Below are positions 27,099 through 36,979 of a stretch of 64,000 nucleotides of DNA, in pieces (position 1 is the first letter of the stretch; every line of letters begins with the position of its first letter). The translations under genes were made by a program, and so were the position numbers. This stretch comes from Novosphingobium naphthalenivorans NBRC 102051 (GTDB lineage Bacteria; Pseudomonadota; Alphaproteobacteria; Sphingomonadales; Sphingomonadaceae). The notes under the pieces are model-generated. The model saw nothing but the letters and a program-made list of their open reading frames with translations, searched no databases and was not told the DNA's origin. The stretch is taken from assembly GCF_001590985.1 (NCBI RefSeq), contig NZ_BCTX01000019.1:1-64000 (forward strand), read 5' to 3'.

Positions 27099-27827
27099 AT
27101 GATCGTATTTCCGGCCATCGACCTCAAGCAGGGGCAGGTCGTGCGCCTCGCCGAAGGCGATATGGCGCGTGCCACTGTCTATGGCGACAATCCGGCCGCG
27201 CAGGCGATGCTGTTCGCCGATGCCGGCTCGCAGTTCCTGCATGTCGTCGATCTCGATGGCTCCTTCGCGGGCCGCGCCGAGAATCGTGAGGCGGTGGAAG
27301 CGATCCTTGAGGTCTTCCCCGGCCATGTGCAGCTTGGCGGCGGTATCCGCACGCCCGAGGCTGTCGCCGGCTGGTTCGAACTGGGCGTCAGTCGCGTCGT
27401 CATGGGCACCGCGGCCTTGAAGGACCCGCAATTCGTCAAGGACATGGCGAAGGAATACCCCGGCGGCATCGTCGTCGCTGTCGATGCGCGTGACGGCATG
27501 GTCGCGACCGAGGGCTGGGCCGAAGTGTCGGACGTTTCGATCGTCGACATGGCCCGCCGGTTCGAGGATGCGGGCGTTGCCAGCCTGCTCTTCACCGACA
27601 TTGGCCGTGACGGGCTGCTCAAGGGTTGCAATGTGCAGGCGACTGTGGATCTGGCGCGCCGGACCGATCTGCCGGTGATCGCCAGCGGCGGGGTGAAGGG
27701 CCTCGACGACATTCACATGCTCAAGCTGCACGAGGGCGATGGCATCGAAGGCGTGATCACCGGCCGGGCGCTCTATGACGGCCGCCTCGATCTGGCGACC
27801 GCGATCCAGATGGCCGAAAAGGACTGA
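27099..27827 (+). CDS. hisA: Phosphoribosylformimino-AICAR-P isomerase HisA
   Basis: A 242-residue (beta/alpha)8 isomerase that opens the ribose ring of ProFAR in histidine synthesis. The sequence [17 protein letters not shown] is the family start; paired catalytic Asp residues lie in AIDLKQG and [14 protein letters not shown]. Two phosphate-binding loops are visible (GGIR, GGVKG). Start chosen at the first ATG after hisH. Confidence 0.95.
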   Translation: MIVFPAIDLKQGQVVRLAEGDMARATVYGDNPAAQAMLFADAGSQFLHVVDLDGSFAGRAENREAVEAILEVFPGHVQLGGGIRTPEAVAGWFELGVSRVVMGTAALKDPQFVKDMAKEYPGGIVVAVDARDGMVATEGWAEVSDVSIVDMARRFEDAGVASLLFTDIGRDGLLKGCNVQATVDLARRTDLPVIASGGVKGLDDIHMLKLHEGDGIEGVITGRALYDGRLDLATAIQMAEKD

Positions 27828-27831
27828 ACCG

Positions 27832-28593
27832 ATGACTGTCCGCGTCCGTGTCATTCCCTGTCTCGACGTTGCCAATGGCCGGGTGGTCAAGGGCGTCAAT
27901 TTCGTCGACCTCAAGGATGCCGGTGATCCGGTCGAGCAGGCGCGGGCCTATGATGCCGCCGGTGCGGACGAGCTGTGCTTCCTCGACATTACGGCCAGTC
28001 ACGAGGCGCGCGGAACTCTGCTCGGCATCGTTCAGCGCACGGCCGAAGTCTGTTTCATGCCGCTGACTGTCGGGGGCGGGGTGCGCACCGCGGAGGATGC
28101 TCGCGCGTTGCTGCTGGCCGGTGCGGACAAGGTGGCTGTCAATTCGGCTGCCGTTTCGCGTCCCGAAGTGGTGGCGGACATTGCCGAGAAGTTTGGGGCG
28201 CAGTGCATCGTCGCATCGGTCGATGCGCGGCGCACGGGACCCGGAAAGTGGGAAATCTTCACTCACGGCGGCCGCAAGCCGACCGGTATCGACGCGCTGG
28301 AGCACGCCGTGAAGCTGGCAAAGCTGGGAGCGGGCGAACTGCTGGTGACGTCCATGGACGGGGACGGCACGCAGAACGGTTACGATCTCGAACTGACGCG
28401 GACGATCGCCGATGCGGTTTCGGTGCCGGTGATTGCCTCCGGCGGTGTCGGCACGCTCGATCATCTCGTTGCCGGCGTGACCCAGGGCCATGCCAGCGCC
28501 GTACTTGCGGCATCGATCTTCCACTTCGGCAAACATTCCGTTGCCGAGGCTCACGCGGCCCTGCGCGCGGCCGGCCTGCCGGCCCGAGGGTGA
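27832..28593 (+). CDS. hisF: Imidazole glycerol phosphate synthase cyclase subunit HisF
   Basis: A 253-residue (beta/alpha)8 cyclase that pairs with HisH and makes imidazole glycerol phosphate and AICAR. Motifs: [18 protein letters not shown] at the start, TVGGGVRT, and [13 protein letters not shown] with its catalytic Asp. It starts four bases after hisA. Confidence 0.95.
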   Translation: MTVRVRVIPCLDVANGRVVKGVNFVDLKDAGDPVEQARAYDAAGADELCFLDITASHEARGTLLGIVQRTAEVCFMPLTVGGGVRTAEDARALLLAGADKVAVNSAAVSRPEVVADIAEKFGAQCIVASVDARRTGPGKWEIFTHGGRKPTGIDALEHAVKLAKLGAGELLVTSMDGDGTQNGYDLELTRTIADAVSVPVIASGGVGTLDHLVAGVTQGHASAVLAASIFHFGKHSVAEAHAALRAAGLPARG

Positions 28594-28724
28594 GTTCCGG
28601 CCGGTTCCCGGCCGAAACGATTGTTCTGGATGTGCCCCGCAACGGGACGGTTCGATCACTGTCCTTGCTGCAATGCGGCGTTACGGGGATTGCCGGGGCA
28701 GCTAACGACTCACCGGAGCCTCCC

Positions 28725-28898
28725 GTGCTGCTTTTCAGGTATTTTCCGGCTGTCCTTCCGGCGTTTCTGGCATCCGCTCCCGCCTGCGCTTCCGGGGGCA
28801 CGCCGCTTCCCGAGCCCAGCAGCCTGTTTCTGCTGGGGATGGGGCTTGCCGGTGTGATCGTCGGCCGTCAGCTTTCGTCGAAGAAGAACAGGGACTGA
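28725..28898 (+). CDS. Minimal PEP-CTERM protein (57 aa, no passenger domain)
   Basis: A 57-residue protein between hisF and hisE, beginning with GTG behind CCGGAGCC. It is almost entirely a signal peptide (MLLFRYFPAVLPAFLASAPA) followed at once by a PEP-CTERM sorting signal: PLPEPSSL (PEP at 29-31), a hydrophobic helix (FLLGMGLAGVIVG) and a basic tail (KKNRD). Such tails are recognised by exosortase and anchor proteins to the outside. With no domain between the two signals its role is unclear; no exosortase gene is in the window. Confidence 0.75.
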   Translation: MLLFRYFPAVLPAFLASAPACASGGTPLPEPSSLFLLGMGLAGVIVGRQLSSKKNRD

Positions 28899-28966
28899 GA
28901 AGAAGAGCGCGGACTGGCACCTGACGGCTTGACCGCGCGCGGCCCGCGCCGCATGGCAGGCGCATC

Positions 28967-29293
28967 ATGAGCAGTACCGATACTCTCGCCCGTCTCGAAG
29001 CCACGATTGCCGCCCGCCGGGCCGCCGATCCCGAATCGAGCTACGTGGCCAAGCTCAATGCCAAAGGGCCAGCCAAGATCGCACAGAAGGTGGGCGAAGA
29101 GGCCACCGAGACCGTGATCGCCGCGCTCACGCAGGACCACAAGGCGCTGGTCGGCGAGGCAGCGGACCTGATTTTCCACCTCGTGGTCCTTCTCAATGCG
29201 AAGGACGTGCCGCTGGCCGACGTCCTGGCAGAGCTCGACCGCCGCGAAGGTGTCTCGGGCCTTGCCGAGAAAGCCTCGCGCCCCAAGGATTGA
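28967..29293 (+). CDS. hisE: Phosphoribosyl-ATP diphosphatase HisE
   Basis: A 108-residue enzyme that hydrolyses PR-ATP to PR-AMP in histidine synthesis. Features: KIAQKVGEEATETVIAALT and DLIFHLVVLLNAKDV, the MazG-like helical family core with conserved Glu metal ligands. It follows the small PEP-CTERM gene and overlaps the start region of the HIT gene. Confidence 0.93.
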   Translation: MSSTDTLARLEATIAARRAADPESSYVAKLNAKGPAKIAQKVGEEATETVIAALTQDHKALVGEAADLIFHLVVLLNAKDVPLADVLAELDRREGVSGLAEKASRPKD

Positions 29294-29307
29294 CCCCGGA
29301 GAGACCG

Positions 29308-29685
29308 ATGCCCATCGATCCCAAGCTGCCCTATGACGAGAACAACGTGTTCGCGAAGATCCTGCGCGGGGAAATTCCCTGCAACAAGGTCTATGAAGAC
29401 GATCACGCGCTGGCGTTCCATGACATCCGCCCGCAGGCTCCCGTCCATGTACTGGTGATTCCCAAGGGCGCTTACGTGTCCTGGGACGATTTCACCGCAA
29501 AGGCCCCCGATGCGGAGATCGCCGGGTTCATGCGGTCGGTCGGCAATGTCACCCGCCAGCTCGAACTGGACGGGCCGGGCTACCGCCTGATGGTCAACAT
29601 GGGGGGCGCCGGGCATCAGGAAGTGCCGCATCTGCATGTGCACATCTTCGGCGGGCGCCAGTTCTTCCAGATGATCGCCGACTGA
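29308..29685 (+). CDS. HIT family nucleotide-binding protein
   Basis: A 125-residue protein with the HIT motif HLHVHIFGG near the end. The N-terminus has FAKILRGEIPCNKVYEDDH, typical of the HINT branch, a purine nucleoside phosphoramidase that cleaves AMP-amide bonds. The ATG at 29308 with GGAG ahead is preferred over the TTG at 29290. In the his operon's tail. Confidence 0.92.
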   Translation: MPIDPKLPYDENNVFAKILRGEIPCNKVYEDDHALAFHDIRPQAPVHVLVIPKGAYVSWDDFTAKAPDAEIAGFMRSVGNVTRQLELDGPGYRLMVNMGGAGHQEVPHLHVHIFGGRQFFQMIAD

Positions 29686-29734
29686 GCGCCTGCACAACAC
29701 CTTTCAACCGAAAAAATGCCTGTAAAATGTGCTG

Positions 29735-29765
29735 AAGCCGTCCCGGCGGGCGGCGACGGCTTTGC
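29735..29765 (+). terminator. Possible terminator after the HIT gene
   Basis: AAGCCGTC (29735-29742) and GACGGCTT (29755-29762) form an 8-bp stem with a GC-rich loop and a short T-run. It would separate the his operon from ybgC. Confidence 0.5.
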
Positions 29766-29798
29766 AGCGCAGCGTAGCCTCGTTACACAACCGGGCGC

Positions 29799-30263
29799 AT
29801 GACGGCTTATCCCCAACCCAGTTGCGGCGTGATCGAAGACAGCACGCACCGCTTTGCCTTGCGCGTGTTCTATGAGGACACCGATGCGGGCGGCGTGGTC
29901 TATCACGCCAACTATTTGCGCTGGTTCGAGCGGGCACGCTCCGACCTTGTCGAATTGCTCGGCATCGATCAGCGCGCGGCGCTCGAGAGCGGGGAGGGGC
30001 TCTACACCGTTGCCGAAGTGACGATCCGCTACCTCTCGCCCGCCCGGCTGGGCGATACCGTGCGGGTGGAAACCACGGCCGATCAGGTCGGCCGGGTTCG
30101 CTGCACTTTGCGCCAGACCGCTCTTCGCGGCGATGTCCGGCTGGCCGAGGCGACCGTAAAGGTCGGGTTCATCGGCCCTGATGGACGACCGCGCCGCCAA
30201 CCTGCCGCCTGGCAGGCCGCCTTTGCCTTGCTTTTGAACGCCCGCCCGGAAGGACAGGAATGA
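29799..30263 (+). CDS. ybgC: YbgC-type acyl-CoA thioesterase
   Basis: A 154-residue hot-dog-fold thioesterase. The active-site segment YEDTDAGGVVYHANYLRW holds the catalytic Asp. YbgC genes head the tol-pal operon in many proteobacteria and the protein is tied to lipid metabolism. The last four bases overlap the tolQ start. Confidence 0.93.
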   Translation: MTAYPQPSCGVIEDSTHRFALRVFYEDTDAGGVVYHANYLRWFERARSDLVELLGIDQRAALESGEGLYTVAEVTIRYLSPARLGDTVRVETTADQVGRVRCTLRQTALRGDVRLAEATVKVGFIGPDGRPRRQPAAWQAAFALLLNARPEGQE

Positions 30264-30969
30264 CCCTCGATACGCTCGCTTCCACTCTGAGTTTCGCTGG
30301 CGAGACCGGCAGGCTCAATCCGGTCAAGCTGTTCCTCGATGCCGACATCGTGGTGCAGGCGATCATGATCGGACTGATTCTGGCCAGCATCTGGGTCTGG
30401 ACGATCATTGTCACTTTCATGCTGCGCATGGGCAGCGTCTCGCGCCGCTGCAACGATTATGAAGACGGCTTCTGGGAGGCCGAGAATTTCGAATCCTACC
30501 AGAAGGACCGGCGGCGGGGTGACGTGCCGATGGGCAAGGTCGCGGGAGCAGGCCTTGCCGAATGGCGGCGCAACGCCACGATGCGCAATGTCGATCACGA
30601 AGGCGCGCGCCAGCGTATCGCCATGGCCATGAACGCGTCGGTGGGTGAAGAAGCGGACAGCTTGGCCGCCCGGCTCAATTTCCTTGCGACGGTCGGTTCG
30701 GTGGCGCCCTTCGTTGGTCTGTTCGGCACAGTCTGGGGCATCATGAACAGCTTCTTCCAGATCGGCCAGCAGCAGAACTCGTCGCTGGCGGTGGTGGCGC
30801 CGGGCATTTCCGAAGCGCTGTTCGCGACGGCGATCGGCCTGTTCGCGGCCATCCCGGCGGTGATCGCCTACAACCGCTTTTCGCACCGGGTGAACTTGTT
30901 CGAGGCGCGGCTGCAGCGTTTCGCGGACAAACTGCACGCGGCGCTGACCCGCCAGCTGGAGTCGCGCTG

Positions 30970-30970
<1 letters not shown>
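30260..30970 (+). CDS. tolQ: Tol-Pal system protein TolQ
   Basis: A 236-residue inner-membrane protein of the MotA/TolQ/ExbB family. Three helices are visible: near residues 38-58, 135-155 ([21 protein letters not shown]) and 165-190. It forms the proton channel with TolR that energises TolA and drives outer-membrane constriction at division. Its TGA overlaps the tolR ATG by one base. Confidence 0.96.
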
Positions 30971-31422
<452 letters not shown>

Positions 31423-31437
31423 GGTAGGCTCCAGCGG

Positions 31438-32388
31438 ATGGCATCCTCGGGATTGCACAAGGAAGAGGGCATTGGCCTCGTCGTCGCGGTTGCGCTGCAT
31501 GCGGCCGTGCTGGCGGCGCTGATGGTCCGCCCGCCGATGCATGACATTATCAAGCCGCCCGCGCGCATCGAAGTGACGATCAGCAATATCTACGGCAAGA
31601 CGTCGATGTCGCCCGATCCCTTCAGCAAGGCCGCGCCGGATCGCGGGCCGGAACTGGGTGAACCGGCGCCGCCTGCCGAAACAGCGCCCGCGGCAAAGGC
31701 CTCGCCGGAGCCCGCGCCGCACGTTGTTGAGCCAGCCCGGCCGCAGCCGGAACCGGCTCCCAAACCGGCTCCGAAGCCGGCCCCCAAGGCGGTGGAGAAG
31801 CCCAAGCCCACTCCGAAACCTGCCCCTAAGGCCAAGGAGAAGCCGAAGGCTCCTGCCACCTCCAAGGCGGCACCTCAAAAGCCGTCATCCCGCAAGTCCA
31901 GCGCGATCGACGATATCATCGCGCGTCCCAGCCAGGCCAGTCCGGCGTCCTCGGGCGTGGGCAGCAAGACACCCAAAAAGACCGGCGCCAGCTCGTTTGC
32001 GCAGGCTTTCAGCAAGGGTGTGCCCGGCGGCACGTCGGATTCCGGCACCGGGATGCCGGCGGCCGAATTCGGGCCGAGGCAGGTTTCCGCGCTGGGGGCT
32101 GCGATCAATCGCCAGTTGAAACCATACTGGCAGGCGCCGCAGGGCGCCGACGCCGAGCTGCTGGTCACGCGGGTGCGTTTCCGTCTCAACCCCGACGGCA
32201 GTCTGGCGGGAGAGCCGCAGGTTCTGGGCACGACGGGCCAGACGGCGGCCAACAAGGCACAAGTCCAGCGCCATCAGGAACAAGCCGTTCGCGCGGTGAA
32301 ACTGGCAGCGCCTTTCGATCTGCCCAGAGATCTTTATGACGGCTGGAAAGTCGTGACGACCAACTTTGACAGAAGGCTCTCGCAATGA
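31438..32388 (+). CDS. tolA: Tol-Pal system protein TolA
   Basis: A 316-residue protein with an N-terminal membrane helix (about residues 12-31), a long Pro/Ala/Lys-rich middle (for example PEPAPKPAPKPAPKAVEKPK) that spans the periplasm, and a TonB-like C-terminal domain (QLKPYWQAPQGADAELLVTRV). It connects the TolQR motor to TolB/Pal. Overlaps the tolB start by four bases. Confidence 0.93.
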   Translation: MASSGLHKEEGIGLVVAVALHAAVLAALMVRPPMHDIIKPPARIEVTISNIYGKTSMSPDPFSKAAPDRGPELGEPAPPAETAPAAKASPEPAPHVVEPARPQPEPAPKPAPKPAPKAVEKPKPTPKPAPKAKEKPKAPATSKAAPQKPSSRKSSAIDDIIARPSQASPASSGVGSKTPKKTGASSFAQAFSKGVPGGTSDSGTGMPAAEFGPRQVSALGAAINRQLKPYWQAPQGADAELLVTRVRFRLNPDGSLAGEPQVLGTTGQTAANKAQVQRHQEQAVRAVKLAAPFDLPRDLYDGWKVVTTNFDRRLSQ

Positions 32389-33752
32389 AGACTCTCCATC
32401 ACCTTGCCTTCGGATTGGCGCTGGCCGTGTCGAGCGCCGTGCAGGCGCAGGATACCGCCCCGGCTCCGGCGGAAACCCCCTCCGAAGGGCTCGAAGTCAC
32501 GGTTTCCGATGACAGCGAATGGCAGGATCTGGGCATTGCCATCACGGTCTTCGCTACCGATGCCGATGTGCCCACGCGCACCAATGCGGGATCGACGGCG
32601 GCGCTTGGGCGCGCGTTGTCGAGCGTGGTCGCGGCGGACCTCAAGGACAACGGCCTGTTCAAGCCGTCCGGCCCGGCGGGCTTGCCGCAGCCGTCCTTCG
32701 GCGAAGTGCAGGCGCCGAACTATCCGATCTGGTCCATGCGCAGCGCCAATATGCTGGTGCAGGGCTATGTGCACGCCAATCCGGATGGTGATCTGACCGT
32801 GGGCTGCTATCTCTACGACGTCGCACTCAAGCAGCAACTGGCCAAGGCGGGCTGGAAAGTCGGCCCGGCGGACTGGCGCCGCGCCGCGCACAAGTGTGCC
32901 GACATGGTCTATTCGCGGCTGTCGGGCGAAAGTCCGTTCTTCGATTCGCGCATCGCCTACATCGCCGAGACGGGCCCCAAGAGCCATCGCATGAAGCGGC
33001 TGGCGGTGATGGATTCGGATGGCGCCAACATGCGCTATCTGACCAGCGGGCAGGCCACCGCGCTGACCCCGCGCTATTCGCCGGACTACAGCAAGATCAT
33101 GTACCTTTCGTACCTGAACGGTGAGCCCAGCATCTACATCTACGACCTCAGGACCGACACTCAGCGCCTGCTGGTGCGCACCAGCAACCCGACGATGGCG
33201 CCGCGCTGGTCGCCCGACGGCAAGTGGGTGCTCTATTCGATGGCGATCGCGGGCAATACCGACATCTACAAGATCCCGAGCGGCGGCGGGCAGGCGGTCA
33301 AGCTGACCGACAGCCCGGGCATCGACATCGGCGGCAGCTTTTCGCCCGATGGCAGCCGGATCGTGTTCGAGAGCGACCGCTCGGGCAGCCAGCAGGTCTA
33401 TGTGATGAACGTGGATGGCACCAACCAGCACCGCATCAGCTTCTTCGGCGGCCGCTCGGCCACGCCCGAATGGAGCCCGCGCGGGGACCAGATCGCTTTC
33501 ACCCACATTGCCGGGAACCTGCGCATCGCGGTGATGACGCCGGACGGGCGCAACATGCGCTATCTGACCAATTCCTGGCAGGACGAGGCCCCGACCTGGT
33601 CGCCGAACGGACGCATCGTGCAGTTCTTCCGCACCGAGAAGAACTCCGGCGTGACGTCGATCTGGCAGGTCGATCTCACCGGACGCAACGAGCGCAAGCT
33701 GCCCACTCCGGTGGGCGCATCCGACCCTGCGTGGGGGCCTGTCCGGCCCTGA
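32385..33752 (+). CDS. tolB: Tol-Pal system protein TolB
   Basis: A 455-residue periplasmic protein with a signal peptide (MKTLHHLAFGLALAVSSAVQA). The C-terminal half is a six-bladed propeller whose blades repeat the pattern W/YSPDG: YSPDYSKIMY, WSPDGKWVLY, FSPDGSRIVF, WSPRGDQIAF, WSPNGRIVQF. It bridges TolA and Pal. Confidence 0.96.
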   Translation: MKTLHHLAFGLALAVSSAVQAQDTAPAPAETPSEGLEVTVSDDSEWQDLGIAITVFATDADVPTRTNAGSTAALGRALSSVVAADLKDNGLFKPSGPAGLPQPSFGEVQAPNYPIWSMRSANMLVQGYVHANPDGDLTVGCYLYDVALKQQLAKAGWKVGPADWRRAAHKCADMVYSRLSGESPFFDSRIAYIAETGPKSHRMKRLAVMDSDGANMRYLTSGQATALTPRYSPDYSKIMYLSYLNGEPSIYIYDLRTDTQRLLVRTSNPTMAPRWSPDGKWVLYSMAIAGNTDIYKIPSGGGQAVKLTDSPGIDIGGSFSPDGSRIVFESDRSGSQQVYVMNVDGTNQHRISFFGGRSATPEWSPRGDQIAFTHIAGNLRIAVMTPDGRNMRYLTNSWQDEAPTWSPNGRIVQFFRTEKNSGVTSIWQVDLTGRNERKLPTPVGASDPAWGPVRP

Positions 33753-33862
33753 CGGAATTCTCGGATCGCACTGATCGTCCCGGTTGACACTGTGCACGAT
33801 TGAACGAAACTTCACCCCCTGCCGGCCGTTTCTCCAGGCTGTGCACCACAGGAGATTGCCCC

Positions 33863-34399
33863 ATGCCTTCTTCCCTCACGATGTCCCGATACACCAAGAG
33901 CGGCGCGACAATGCTCCTTCTGGCGGGCGCGCTTGCGGTTTCCGCCTGCAAGACCACCGCTCCCAAGGAGCTGCCGCCCGAACCGGGCCCGGCAACCACC
34001 ACGACCACGCCGAGCCAGCCGATCGGTCCCGTGCCCGGCAGCCAGGCCGATTTCCTGGCGAAGATGATGGGGGCGGACACCATCTATTTCGACACGGACA
34101 AGTACGACATCGACTCGATGGATCAGGCCGCGCTGGCCAGGCAGGCGCAGTGGCTGATGCAGTATCCGGGCAAGCGCGCCACGATCGAGGGCCACTGCGA
34201 CGAGCGCGGCACTCGCGAATACAACCTTGCCCTGGGCGAACGCCGCGCCAATGCCGCCAAGAACTATCTCGTCAGCCTTGGCGTCGATGCTTCGCGGCTC
34301 TCCACGATCAGCTACGGCAAGGAACGGCCCGTGGCGCTCGGCTCGAACGAACAGGCCTGGGCGCAGAACCGCCGCGCAGTGACGATCACTGTCGATTGA
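33863..34399 (+). CDS. pal: Peptidoglycan-associated lipoprotein Pal
   Basis: A 178-residue lipoprotein. The lipobox is VSAC within [10 protein letters not shown]. The C-terminal OmpA-like domain has [27 protein letters not shown] and [13 protein letters not shown], the peptidoglycan-binding residues. The start at 33863 has AGGAGA upstream. There is no CpoB/YbgF gene after it. Confidence 0.96.
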   Translation: MPSSLTMSRYTKSGATMLLLAGALAVSACKTTAPKELPPEPGPATTTTTPSQPIGPVPGSQADFLAKMMGADTIYFDTDKYDIDSMDQAALARQAQWLMQYPGKRATIEGHCDERGTREYNLALGERRANAAKNYLVSLGVDASRLSTISYGKERPVALGSNEQAWAQNRRAVTITVD

Positions 34400-34407
34400 T
34401 CCGCATG

Positions 34408-34443
34408 AGGCGTCCATTGCCGCATATTCGGCGGTGGACGCCT
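34408..34443 (+). terminator. Possible terminator after pal
   Basis: AGGCGTCCA (34408-34416) pairs with TGGACGCCT (34435-34443); an inner GCCG/CGGC pair extends the hairpin. It has only a short TTCC tail, so termination is plausible but not strong. Confidence 0.5.
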
Positions 34444-34499
34444 TCCGGAACGGGTTCCGGGGTTGCATCGGCTTCGATTCGCAGCTTATCGCGCTTTGA

Positions 34500-35033
34500 A
34501 TGAGCCGCGCACGCCGATCCAATGACTGGGGTTTTCCGCGCTGGCGCGGCTATGGCAGTTCGCGCGAGGCAGCGCAGGTGCGCCTGTGCGATCGCCATGG
34601 CTGCACGGAGCCGGGCGATTGTCCCGCGCCCAAGAGCCCCAACAGCCCCGACCGCTGGTACTTCTGCCAGAAGCACGCGGCCGAATATAACGCGGGCTGG
34701 GATTACTTCGCCGGGCTGGACAAGGAAGCGGCCGAAGAGCGCGAGGCGCAGGAACGGGCCGAGACATCGGGCTACAAGGAATCCGCGCATTACGGCTGGG
34801 CCGGGTCCGGAGACGGCACCCGCAGCCGGGATGAACTGCGTGCGCTCGAAGCGCTGGGGCTGGAACCCGATGCGGATTTCGATGCCGTGCGCAAGGCCTG
34901 GCGCACCAAGGCCAAGGAAGTCCACCCCGACGTCCGGCCGAACGATGACGAGGCCGCCAAGGCGTTCCAGACGTATCAGCTTGCATATGAAGTGCTGCGC
35001 GCCGCCGAAGAACGGCGGGAGTGGAAGGGGTAG
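34500..35033 (+). CDS. DnaJ-domain protein
   Basis: A 177-residue protein with a C-terminal J domain: ALEALGLEPDADFDAVRKAW and KEVHPDVRPNDDEA, carrying the HPD motif that stimulates Hsp70 ATPase. The N-terminal part has paired Cys residues (LCDRHGC, DCPAPKSP, WYFCQKH) that could bind zinc. It sits right after the tol-pal operon, where cpoB often lies, and may be a divergent co-chaperone. Confidence 0.85.
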   Translation: MSRARRSNDWGFPRWRGYGSSREAAQVRLCDRHGCTEPGDCPAPKSPNSPDRWYFCQKHAAEYNAGWDYFAGLDKEAAEEREAQERAETSGYKESAHYGWAGSGDGTRSRDELRALEALGLEPDADFDAVRKAWRTKAKEVHPDVRPNDDEAAKAFQTYQLAYEVLRAAEERREWKG

Positions 35034-35341
35034 TCCCCCGAAGCGGACGCTCGCATCGCTATTCCCGTCATCCCCGCGGAGGCGGGATCCGGCTTCTGGC
35101 AGCATAGCCTAAGGAAGAGCAGCGGGGCCCCGCCTGCGCGAAGGGCGGGAGGGATGAGTTATGGTGTGAACGTCGTTCCCACCACACCAGTTAGCCGGTG
35201 AAGTCCGGCCCCACCGATTTCGGCCTCTGTACGCCCGCGTTCGGGAAGCGCGCCTCCCACCACGATTACATTTCTGTAATGCGTTGAGTGTGGCCGATTG
35301 GGTTGTAAGCTGTTGCGAACTCAAGGGGAACGGGGCGACAT
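35034..35341. other. Intergenic region containing dispersed repeat copy B
   Basis: About 308 bases without a credible gene. Repeat copy B lies at 35061-35150; the rest (35151-35341) must hold the promoter of the TPR/peptidase-like gene. Confidence 0.5.
35061..35150 (-). repeat. Dispersed intergenic repeat, copy B
   Basis: Inverted relative to copy A at 16971-17060. It starts with TCCCGTCATCCCCGCGGAGG and includes CTGGCAGCATAGC and AAGAGCAGCGGGGCCCCGCC. Confidence 0.8.
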
Positions 35342-36892
35342 ATGCGATGGATGATGGTGGCAAGCTTGCTTGCCTCCGTTCTGTGGCCGGGGGCGGTTCA
35401 TGCCGCATGGCTGGAAGCGTCGAGCGATCATTTCGTGATCTATGCCGATGACAGCGAACGCGACGTCTCACGCTTTTCAGAGCAGCTTGAACGCTATCAT
35501 GCTGCCCTGACGCTGTTGACGGGGCGTGAGAGCATGAAGCCGAGCCCTTCCAATCGCGTGACGGTCTATGTCGTGCGCAACGAGAACGCGGTGCGCAAGC
35601 TCTATGGCGAGGGCAGCAAGTACGTCGGAGGGTTCTATATCCCGCGCGCGGGTGGTTCGCTTGCGATTGTCCCGGCCGTGGATGCGGGCAATGGCAAAGT
35701 CAGTTACTCCATGATCGTGCTTCTGCACGAATATGCCCATCATTTCCTGATCTCCGCCAATAGCATGGCGATGCCGCGCTGGCTGTCCGAAGGGTCCGCG
35801 GAATTCTTTGGGACCAGCAGCTTCAAGCCCGATGGCGGGATGATGCTGGGGCGGCCCGCCCAGCATCGTGCCGGCGAGCTGTATTTCGCGCGTGACGTCA
35901 AAGCCGCCGATCTGCTCGATCCGGCCGAGTACGAAAAGCACAAGAGCGGCAGCTATGATGCCTATTACGGAAAGAGCTGGCTGCTCTATCATTACCTGAC
36001 GTTTGAAAAGACGCGGGCAGGGCAGCTGAGCCGCTACATCAATCTCCTGAACCAGGGCAAAGGGATGCGCGAGGCGGCGTCCGAAGCTTTCGGCGATTTC
36101 GATCAATTGGAAAAGGAGCTGGACCGCTATCTCAAGCGCCCCCGTATGATGGCGCTGACATTGCCGGCGGACAGACTGAAGATCGGCGGCGTGCAAATCC
36201 GGCGCTTGAGCCAGGGCGAGGCCGCGATGATGCCCATCCGCATTCAGTCAAAGCGGGGCATTACTTCGCAGGAGCAGGCCAAGGCGCTGCTCGACGAAGC
36301 GCGTGAGGTCGAAGCGCGCTTTCCGGACGATCCCGCTGTCCTGTCCGCGTTTGCCGAGGCGGAATACGATGCCGGGGACGACAAGGAAGCGATAGCCGCC
36401 GCCGACAAGGCGCTGGCAATCGATCCGTCACAGGTCAACGCCTATGTGCAGAAAGGCTATGCGCTGTTCCGGATGGCGGCTGACGCCGATGATACGGCCG
36501 ACGCTTACAAGCGCGCCCGGATGCCGTTCGTGGCATTGAACCATCGCGAGAACGATCATCCCCTGCCGTTGATATACTTCTATCGCAGTTTTGCGGATCA
36601 GGGGGTGGAGCCGCCGACGCTCGCCATTTCCGGTTTGATCCGGGCGCTTGAACTTGCGCCGTTCGATCTCGGGTTGCGGATGAACTTGGCGACGGCGCTG
36701 GTTCATCTCAACCGTCAGGCAGAGGCGCGCACCGTCCTGCAGCCCGTTGCCTTCAACCCTCACGGCGGTTCACTTGCGACCGCGGCCCGGAGCATTCTGG
36801 ACCGGCTCGATCATGACCCGGCGTGGGACGGCAAGGATATGGACAAGATCTTCGCCAGCGCGAACGGAGATGGGGGCGATGAAGGTTCATAG
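35342..36892 (+). CDS. TPR protein with a DUF1570-like zinc peptidase domain
   Basis: A 516-residue exported protein with a signal peptide (MMVASLLASVLWPGAVHA, cleavage after A). The N-terminal domain has LLHEYAHHFLI and then MPRWLSEGSAEFFG: an HExxH zinc site with a downstream Glu, typical of DUF1570/MA-type peptidases. The C-terminal half holds TPR-like helical repeats (AEYDAGDDKEAIAAADKALAID). It may act in the envelope; substrate unknown. Confidence 0.85.
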   Translation: MRWMMVASLLASVLWPGAVHAAWLEASSDHFVIYADDSERDVSRFSEQLERYHAALTLLTGRESMKPSPSNRVTVYVVRNENAVRKLYGEGSKYVGGFYIPRAGGSLAIVPAVDAGNGKVSYSMIVLLHEYAHHFLISANSMAMPRWLSEGSAEFFGTSSFKPDGGMMLGRPAQHRAGELYFARDVKAADLLDPAEYEKHKSGSYDAYYGKSWLLYHYLTFEKTRAGQLSRYINLLNQGKGMREAASEAFGDFDQLEKELDRYLKRPRMMALTLPADRLKIGGVQIRRLSQGEAAMMPIRIQSKRGITSQEQAKALLDEAREVEARFPDDPAVLSAFAEAEYDAGDDKEAIAAADKALAIDPSQVNAYVQKGYALFRMAADADDTADAYKRARMPFVALNHRENDHPLPLIYFYRSFADQGVEPPTLAISGLIRALELAPFDLGLRMNLATALVHLNRQAEARTVLQPVAFNPHGGSLATAARSILDRLDHDPAWDGKDMDKIFASANGDGGDEGS

Positions 36893-36924
36893 CCCTGAGC
36901 GGCGTTCGCCTTCGGCAAAACAAC

Positions 36925-36960
36925 AAAGGGCGCTCCGTGGGGAGCGCCCTTTGTTTTTGT
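36925..36960. terminator. Bidirectional Rho-independent terminator
   Basis: A perfect 12-bp stem AAAGGGCGCTCC / GGAGCGCCCTTT (36925-36936 / 36941-36952) around GTGG, then GTTTTTGT. It sits between two convergent units: the TPR gene and infC. Confidence 0.9.
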
Positions 36961-36979
36961 CAGGTGATGTGCCCGGCGC

